Origin: Athripsodes cinereus
Lineage: Eukaryota > Arthropoda > Insecta > Trichoptera > Leptoceridae
NCBI GenBank assembly: GCA_947579605.1
Contig: OX388325.1
Location: 7,807,572 to 7,871,571 of the forward strand
Length of the DNA: 64,000 nucleotides
Reading direction: 5' to 3'
This document shows positions 1 through 10,000 of this stretch, piece after piece. The position numbers were made by a program, and so were the translations under genes. The notes under the pieces are model-generated. The model ran no database searches, was not told the origin of the DNA, and was given only the letters and a program-made list of their open reading frames with translations. How positions within the stretch are numbered: position 1 is the first letter of the stretch; each line of letters opens with the position of its first letter.

Positions 1-1038
1 CTATAACCGTAGAAAATTGTTTCTTTCAACACACACACCATTTGTACAAAAAAATAAAATAAAATGATGAGAAAATAAGCCAGCTACCTATATCCCTTTA
101 TGAGTTGTTTTTAAGAATACAAAATGAACAATTTATTTCAGGAAAGTACCTACATTTAATACTTGTATAATAGTTTTTATCGAATTTCTCCAAATCACAA
201 CAATGTATTATAGCGAATTTCGAAACTCAGCAACATAGTTAGCCAATTCATAAGCATTGGAGCACTTTTCCCGTTTCCTACTAAAGGGAGTTTGCACAGT
301 CTGTCAATTGTACGGATGGGATGTCTGTCGAGTAATATTCTTAACATCCTCACTCGTGTAGGTGTAAAAACCCAGTAAAATGTGAAAACTTTATTAAACA
401 TTTATCAATTTTGATAGGAGAATAATCAATCACTAATCAAATATAAAAAAAATGTTCAAAAATTTTAATCTGATCGGTGGTTGGATAGTTTCATCAACAA
501 CACGATTTACCCTTCAAAACTCTTCCCGAGAGCACAGAAACCAATCTCCTCCTTTCAGAACAGCATCTTTACACCGCCAATTGAGTCATCTCTTCCCACG
601 ATATTCCTAGTTCTCTGATGTCACCGTTTTCATAGAAACGGTGTATTGTAAACAAGAGACATCCGGACAATCGGAACCCTTGTAGACAAAAGAAAAATGC
701 TCTGTTTGGCAAACTTTTATTGTCATTCTCCGTAAGACATGACTCAGCCAGGACCATTATCACTCCTACTGTATTACGACAGAGACTACAGATCTTTGCT
801 TAGTGTATTGGCGCACAATTTCTGATGGAAGTATTTGAGCGCAAACCAGGACAAGAGAAAAAGATGTAATCGACATTATCTGCAGTTTAATGGTAGTCTT
901 GGACTTTCAACTGAAAGGTCCTGAGTTCAATTCCGCCTACCGATCTACTTCACGACACAAGCCTACGGCTAACTATGAGAATGTTTGGGGTATATTTGAG
1001 TAAACCCAGATTCATTTTTAAAAAAGAATATTTGCAGT
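1..1038. other. 3' flank of the ZAD zinc-finger gene
   Basis: No gene is supported here. The stretch is the 3' flank, and probably in part the 3' UTR, of the minus-strand gene whose stop is at 1039. It holds a short CA-rich tract near 30-45, a half copy of the GTGTCGCTGAG fold-back element at about 203-236, a repeat at about 540-780 that recurs degraded near 2100-2180, and a SINE at 890-1018. Short open frames here look non-coding. Confidence 0.6.
890..1018 (+). repeat. tRNA-derived SINE (family 1)
   Basis: A tRNA-like head with the pol III box B-like GAGTTCAATTCC is followed by the family body (ACGACACAAGC, then a conserved TTTGAGTAAACCCAG end) and an A-rich tail. The same body recurs at 4001, 10100, 12098, 14922, 16926 and 42183. 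It lies about 20 bp downstream of the minus-strand stop codon at 1039, in antisense orientation within the probable 3' UTR. Confidence 0.7.
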
Positions 1039-4000
1039 CTAGTAGTTTATGGTGTCTACGTATTGATGTTGTTCCATATTGTTGACGGTTGTGGTATCGC
1101 TTGTGTTGGACTGTTCGATGGTGAAGATAGTGGGATTCTTGTAGCGGATGCTCTGCAGTAACTGAGGGTCAAAATCTATCTGCTTGCTGTTCATCCGTTT
1201 CTCTTCGTCAGGGTTGTAAACCGGGACAGATTCCTGAATAATGACAAATTCAAATTGATTATTTATAAAAATATTTTACATTTTTATTATACTTACTAAT
1301 ACAACTTTTTACTGTTTATCATATAACCATTTTGTTTCGTTTTTTTTTGGATTACAATTATTATGTTTGTATATATACCAATGTACACATATTTATTTTT
1401 AAAGCTTTTTTTTGTTTCTTTAAATCTTTGTGATTCTGAGTCTATTCCTTTAGGTTAGTAGGAAGAGATAGTGCGCCTTGGCCATAAACTCACGCTTTTT
1501 ATATTGACTGTATAATTATCGTACTGTATCGACTGTATTTGATATCGCTTCTGCGATAAGCTCGCCCATTGCACAATATAATTTATTTGTATCACATTAT
1601 TTTATAACTTGGTAATTATGTATGCTCCTTATTGTGCAATAAAGTTTATTATTATTATAATGTGAATGTATTTCTTTATCTCGTTGCTTGTAATCATCAA
1701 AGTACAGTAAAGAATTAATAAATTAATTGTGTCGCTGAGTTTCGAAATCCGCTATAACACATACATTTGAATGTGTTATAGCGGATTTCGAAACTCAGCG
1801 ACACAATTAATTTATATATATACATTTTTCATAAAGTCAAAATATATTGACTCTATTAACAAAAATGCAATTGAATACAACTATACCATACTTTAAACCT
1901 ATTCTGTACAGGCAGATAAAATGGAACTCCATATCCATCTATTTATTTGAGACTTGTCATTTCCAGTTTAATTCAGTGGGTCTATTTGGATGTGCCTCGT
2001 GTAGTGCCTGGAGATATGTATTTACTTAATGATATACACACAGGATTCAATGGAGAGAACTATAGATTAAACTCAATATTAAGATGTAAAAAGGGAAGGG
2101 AAGAAATGGGAAAATGCCTTCTTCTCTGTACCAATTGAATCACCTCTTTCCACTACATTCCTAGCATTCTGAAGCACCTTCCTAAAGGGAATATAAGACT
2201 GCGAAAAAAATGTATATTATAACTTACAGAGTCCATGAGTTTTTCCTGTGCAATTCTATCGAGTTCTCTCTTGTGAACCCGTTTCCTGTGAGTGTGATAG
2301 TTGCCACTAGATGCAAAAGTCTTTGGGCAGTACTCGCAAATGTAATTAGGAACGCCCGTATGTTGGACAATGTGGAACTGTAACAAATATAAAAACATCT
2401 TCACTTATTTTAGAGGCATTAACTATGTAACAATTACGAGACATTTTTAAATAAAATATTTAAACTTGAATCACTATGTTTATTTGTTACATTAATTTAT
2501 GTAACAAATAAACATAGTGATTCAAGTTTAAATATTTTATTTGAAAATAAAAACATCTTTTTATTTAACAGTATTTTAAGAGCATAAATGTCATAAAATG
2601 TACCTAACTGGGCATGAGCCCGTACCAAGGCAGACTGGGTCAGTTTTTAACTTTACTTTGTCTCAGCGGTTAAACATTACTTTAACATTCTTTACTTTAC
2701 TTTGGTTATTTCCCTTACTTTACTTTGGTTATTTCCCCTATATAATTATACAATCCTATAACACAACACACATTTACATTCTTGTGTAATGATTGCCGTA
2801 AAATTATTTTCTGTAAACCAAGTGTCATGATTAGTGACAACAAGATTACACTTTTCTGCTGGCTACACCACTATTGGAATATGTTGCGATGGTATATAAC
2901 TAAGTAAAAAAATTAAACTACAAGGAGAGGCCTCCCGCTCGTTTTTGCAAATTTTTAATGTCCTGCTAAAATCATCTCGGTTCACAAGGAAATGTCTTCG
3001 AGAGTTCTGAGTGAATCTCGCAAGTGCTCATTCTGGATTCTGTGTAACATGTTCTTCAGCTCTGGACAGTCACAATGGTTGTTTAATATCTTACAGACTT
3101 CAATACTGAATGTCTTAATTTTTACTGACATGGAGAGGACAACCTCCATGTTTATTATGTGTAACATACACTGCATGTAAAAATCATGCACGGTGCCTTC
3201 TCGATGCCAATAAGTGTTAGAGACATTCAGTATAGATGGCATATCACGGATATAAATAAAAATAGATAATTCTATTACCTTAAGGTACTTCTCGCACTTG
3301 AACCTTTTCTCGCAGTATCCGCATGGATAGAGGAGACCTGCGTTATGTTTGTGTTTGATGTGGCTGCGCATTGACTTGGGATAGATGAGTTGATCACAGT
3401 GAGGACACGGTTTGCGGATATGCTCATGTACGGTCTTAATGTGAATCTTCAAATTAGATTTCTTACATCTGAAAAAAAACGGCATAAAAAGACAGGATAC
3501 TATACTATATATATAAACCATGAGAGCCTATTGTACGACAATAGAGTTGACAAAAAAATTGTAAAATAACACAAAAATACTCAAAACAATCATATATAAA
3601 AACAACCTCAAAAATATTTAATATTTATCTATTTATTTCAAGTCAAACAGACGACACAATACAGATTATGACGACCGGTGTAGCGCAGAGATGACACTCT
3701 TAACTGTGAATCACAAGGTTCCGGGCTCCATTCCAAACAAGATAAATATTAAGTATGAACTTTTCACATTGTCCTGGATCTAGGTGTTACATGTATTATG
3801 TATTTGGTGTATTGTATATAAATATATGTGTTGTCATGTAAGTCCCCATAATACAAGATTCATATCTGAGTTTGAGACTAGCACGATCTGTGTGAATTTT
3901 CCATACATATGTTATGTTACATTTCTGTAAGTCGGAAGGAAGCTGCACTATGTCCAAGTTTGGCCAAAGTAACTTATGAACAAAATATTTTTTTTAAAAG

Positions 4001-7000
4001 ATGTATCTGGGTTTTAGTTATAAACCCAAATACAACTTCATACACTTTTCACAGTAAGCTAAAAGCTTGTGTCGCGAATGAGGAGTTTACCGGCACCTGG
4101 GATCAAACCGCGCACTTGCATAAGGCCAAGATTCTACCTCCAGGCTACTGACGAACTCTAACAATAGTATTGTAGTCCTCGCTTGAGAATGGCAGAATCC
4201 TTGCCTGTGCGTAGTATAGAATAATAGTGATATTAGTAGTCTTTTTACTCCAAACAATCATCATGATGTTTAGAAACTATCTAACTAAATCATAATGTTA
4301 CCGCCAAATAATAAATATTAAGATTATTTCAGACCTTTGCCATAAATAAATCCATTTTGTGAATCAAAACATTCATAAAATGAAACCTACATAGAGGTGC
4401 AGTGAGGACATTTCATTCTGGGATCTCCTCCCTCCGTATGGACCCTCTTGATGTGAGCATTAAGGCTGGCCACTGTCTTGAAAGTCTTGCCGCATTCCTG
4501 ACACAAATCAGTTGCCTCTTTGTGGACACTGCGTCTGTGGTAGTCATGGACTGGCTTCGTTGTGAACCTGACGCAAGAAAAATTATGATATTAAACAATT
4601 CTTATGTTTGTACATTCACATAGTGAAAATTCATGATTACAAATATCAATATTAATAAACACAGTTAATTTTTCACAATTTCTTTTTTAATAAAACTCGA
4701 GCAGCGCTTTCGTCAAAAGGTCAGTTTGACATTATCAAGAGGACTGATTGGAAAAAAAAAATAAACTCGAGTTTTATTGAAAAGAAATTAGTGAAAAATT
4801 AACTGTGTTTATTAATATTGATATTTGTATGATGTCCATCCTCGAAGAACTTAAAATACAGCAACCATTGTCCACCATATGAATGCGCCGTGTCCTGCAG
4901 TACATTGGGCACATCGCACGGAGAGAACCAGACAACCTGGAGAGACTTGTTTTGACTGAAAGTGTGGAGAGCAATAGAGCTAGGGGGCGCGCACCAATGA
5001 GATGGAGTGAGCAGGTGAAGGGGACAACGGGGGGGACCTTGCATGAGGTGCTACGAAAAGCGGAGGATCGAAGTCGCTGGAAGCATTTTGTCCACACCAT
5101 TCAAATGATGGTCACGATCCTCAGCACTGAGGGACCGACAACAAAGAAAAATCTATCTATTACCTCACGCCGTATCCCAAGTGGGGTAAGCAGAGAGAAC
5201 GGAACGCCATATAGATCTGTCCTTACATACTTCTTTCGCCTCCTCCACTCCACAATTTCTCATGCACACACGTTAATTTCTCTAACTCAAAATACGACCA
5301 TCCTTGAGAATTTGATCTACGTGTTCAAGCCATGTAGTTATCGGACGCTCGCGCCTCCTCACATCCCTCCTTTCAGACAAGTATATCCTCTTTGTCATTC
5401 TTTCCTCTTCCATTCGTTCCACACGACCAAACCATCTCAATTTATTTACACGCATTTTATCCACAACACTCCTCTTGCATCCACTCATTCTTCTAATATC
5501 CTGATTCCTCACTCCATCACGCAACGTTTTCTCTATCACACACTCACTCTATCACATAACCTATGATATTAAACATTATCTAAAAATGACTTAAGACCCA
5601 GCATATCCTTACACTATTTCTCTTAATCGTTGCTGTGTTGTACCCAAGTTCAGTAAAACAACATGTCCAATTATTATGTATTGTGTAGAATGATATAAGA
5701 TGGACTTACTTCTTATAACAGATGTCACACTGGTAAAGATCAGCGTTGGTCAGATCAGAGTGTCTCCTAGCCACGTGATGACTTAACTGGGCCATGTGTG
5801 TGAAGCTAAAATGAAAAAATAAATATTTTTTTGACATAAGTGACTATTAAAATAGGTATCCACACCTCCCGGTAGATTGGCATCAACGGATAATACTCAT
5901 GTACGTCAAGACAGCTGAGTGCAATTCGATGGAGTATGAAATTATATGAGCGTTTTTGAGCGATGCAGCAGATAGACAGACATGAAATTGTACATCAATA
6001 AGAACAAAAATTTTGCATAGCAAAGCAAATAAATAAAAATTAAAAAAAAATATTTTTAATTTTTTTATCATACAGTGTAATATGTTACTCATACAGTTAC
6101 ATATTGACTGTGCTCAGGACAAAGGCATCAAACCACAATTTTGGCAAAAGTCATTTTATGTTTTAAAATCAATCATTTGTTTGTTGTACACATTGTAGTC
6201 AAAACGTCTAGTTTATATAGGAAAGCATAATATTTTTTTTTTCAGCTAGGACTTAATTGTAAATATCCAATAGGATATAGGACTCTAACAGCGTGAGTTT
6301 CATTATTAACACCAAAGACATCAAACCGCATAATCCCATACATGCGACAATCAACATTTTTTTTTTTGCTTATAACTTGATAATTCCTGAATATTTTCTC
6401 TTAACAAAAAACTACATTACAATAAGATGGTAAAATAATAATGACAATAATTTGAAATTTTCTTTATGCTACAGTTTTTTGCTTCTCCTACAAAATTTTA
6501 CTAATGTGTTTCGAAGTCTTTATCCTGAGCATACTCGATATGATATAGTATCGCCGCTGGCCATCTTGGCATATTGGAGCGCTGTCTTGCATTTGCTGCC
6601 TGTATCTATAGGAAGACTACAGACTACTATTTAAACATGCAGGTGAAATAATTTATTTTATTTATTTAATATTACACAACTTATATTTCGATACATTTAT
6701 ATTGATATTTTATTATAGTTAACAATAAACATTTCGTATTCCTCAAACAGCAATGAAATGCTGGTATGAGGGGAGGATGTAATTCTAAAACTCAAGGTGT
6801 ACCTGCTTCTGTCTTCTCACAAAAATTGCTTCTTACATAATTGTCAATAATAATTATTATAAACCACTTTTGGAAGATGATGCAGAAGTAGTAATTCTCT
6901 TACCCGAGTTTACACTGGCCACACTGATATCGCCTCTGGTCCATGGGAAGGTGTACCTGCATGTGCACTCCTAATGATTTTTTCCTTGAGATAACCTTCT

Positions 7001-10000
7001 TGCAAATAGGACATCTGGAAACCGATAACCATCTTATAATGGAACAAACACAATATCATATTTATCTACTAAATGGAGTTGTATAGTAAACAACATTTAT
7101 GTACGCCGGAGTGAAACTATACTATCTCAATGGACGCCATTTTTCGGTATGGCCGTTCAAAGTTTTTTCATCAAAATTACATTTGCTTCTCACATGTTAG
7201 TTAACACGATATTACTCTTAAAAATTTCTGTGAATGATTGCTATGTAGAGATAATATAAATAGTTGATCCAATTCCTATCAAGGAATAACAGATATCTAA
7301 CCAGGCGATATAAAATATTAATTATTTATATTTAATAAGTGTTCAAAATTATAGAGTGAATATAAAAATGGAAACAAACAAAAGTTGAGTCTGGATGATA
7401 TAGAAGCTCAGCTTTTAAAACATCTAGGGGAAAGTGGTGGGAAACCCCTTAATGTATTAAAAAAAATGCTATGTAGAGATGCCAACACTGGCATAGTCAG
7501 ACAGTCACTAGCTTCAGAAGCAAATTAAAAACTGAACTCTTCACTGGCACCCTTGAGACGGTCTAGGGACTGTTAAACGGCGTCAAAAATAAAATAAAAT
7601 CATCATCATCATAGTAGTAGTACTGATATACTAGAGAGAGTTGAAAGGATAAGGAAATTGTCACCTAAACGGATAAATAGGAGTCCTTGGACTCCTGAAA
7701 TATCGGACAAATAAAGTTACTTCAACATGCTATTTATCGTATCTCACACTTTTTTGAAGAATTTCACAATATTGACGATGAATATGTCATTTAAAAAAGC
7801 ATAACAAGGACTACAATACTATGTTTATAAATCATTTCTGCTGAAATTCGACATAGTGTAGTTTCGCTCCCACGATTTATAGATAGACCACAAACTCAAA
7901 TGAAAAATTGGTAAAAACGTATTTGGTCCACTTCAATATCATCTCAAGAAAGTTGTTCTTCATCTCACTTGTTCATAAAAAGTATTTTACTATTTTTACA
8001 GAATATATTCACAGCCAATAGAATAACAGCTCTAATTTTTTTTTTATTTATTCATTTATTCCGAAACAGTTAATACAAACAAAAAGATCAACATTAAAGA
8101 ATATATTGCCCCACTAGACTAAGATCTGTTCTGGGGCAATACCAAAAAAAAAACGACTTTTACATGTGCACTTGAATACAATAAATCAAAACAATCTAAA
8201 AAATAATAAATATAATACATCATATTATGTGCGTTAAAAATAATAATAGATCATCATTATGTGCGTCAAGTCATTTAGTACGTGCGAGTTTGTTTAACGT
8301 AAGAGTTAGTAGTTATTGTATTATGTTCGTCAGATCTCTCTCAGACTCCCTTCTGCCCCTCTCCATGAGCCATTTCGCCACCAATTTGCTAAAGTTTTTC
8401 CCATTTGGGGAAATTAAATTAAAAATATTTGGAATTATTCGGTTATACATTCTTGGCCCAAAGAAGGTGAGGTATCTCTGAGCATAAGTCGTATGTGTGA
8501 TTGTCGGTTGCAATTGTCTACCATTTCGTGTATTTGCCGAAATTGTGTATTTATTACTATTGTTTTATTTGTATTTATATCTGATAGAGTTTTGTTTATT
8601 AATTTATTTATTTGATAACTATTGTATACTCACTCAACACTCCGTGGCCGAATGTGTTTAACCAGATGTCTATTGACTGAGTAACGAGTATAGAACTTGT
8701 GCTTGCAACATCTTATAAATCCACTGCCTTTATGGATCTCCTTGTAATGACTAAATAACTGCAAACATATATAAAGTAAAACATATTTTGAACTACTACA
8801 GATTAATCATTCCAACTTATCACACTCATCCATAGTCAACCTATTTGAATAGGTATTAACTACGTAGGTATGTTGTATATCAGTGTTTCCCAACCTTTTT
8901 CTCCTCGTGAACCAAAAGTAAAATCCAACAGAATTTGGCGAACCCCCTATGTAGCCGTTAATGATAGGCAAAAAAACAATGAAATTTTGTAGAACATTTA
9001 TTTTACATATTGCACAAACATTGGGATATTTTTGGCTGTTTCATGGAACAAAGCAGTTGAAAGTTTGGCTCAATATCTGACAATTTCAGTCTTAGATCAG
9101 GTTCTGCATTTAACCTACTTCTATATTTATCCTTCAGATAAGTATATATGTTGAAAATCCTTTCTCGCACAGATATGTTGTGCAGAATGGTAATAGAATG
9201 TCTATGGCTTTCTTTGACAGAACAGAATAATTATTAATTTTTTATACTGAGCCAGAAGTTAAATAAGGAGATTCTTTGGCCATTTAAAATCCCGCCATTA
9301 CGCTATTATTTTCGCGAACCCCCTTTGTACACATAGCGAACCCCCAGGGGTTCGCGAACTACCGGTTGGGAAACACTGTTGTATATGATACACATACATA
9401 TGTGAACTTCCTTAAGGAGTGCACAACACAGAGTTTCGACGCTTATGAATCGACTTAAGCGTCGAAACTCTGTGTTGTGCACTCCTTAAGGAAGTTCATA
9501 TATGTATGTGTATCATATACAACATACCTACCTAGTTAATACCTATTCAAATAGGTTGACTATGGATGAGTGTGATCAGTTTGAATGATTAATCTGTAGT
9601 AGTTCAAAATATGTTTGACATCTACACTTCTAGTAAGTAAAAAATCCAGTCCCCGACATCCAATTGTGTCAAAAAATTCATAACATAAATATATAAAGTA
9701 AATTTCATTTAGACAATTTTACTTACATATTTTTAACCAAGATGAATTTGTGTTCAAAATAAAACTAAATACTATACTATACCCTCACGCCGTGTCCGAA
9801 GTGGAGTAGGCAGAGAGAATGGAAAGCCATATAGATCTGTTCTCACATACTTAGCTTTCACTTCTTTTACATTCACACAATTTCTCATATACACATGTTG
9901 ATTTTTTTAACTTAACACATGGCAGTCTTTGAGAATTTGATTGACGTGATCAAACCAAATACACCCCAAACATTCTCATTTTCACACTTTTGCTTCACAA

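Noticed and set aside
7370..7600. Possible small coding exon (LSLDDIEAQLLKHLGESGG-like reading)
   Set aside because: Suggestive composition but no splice context or recognisable family, and it precedes a simple ATC repeat; more likely a repeat remnant.
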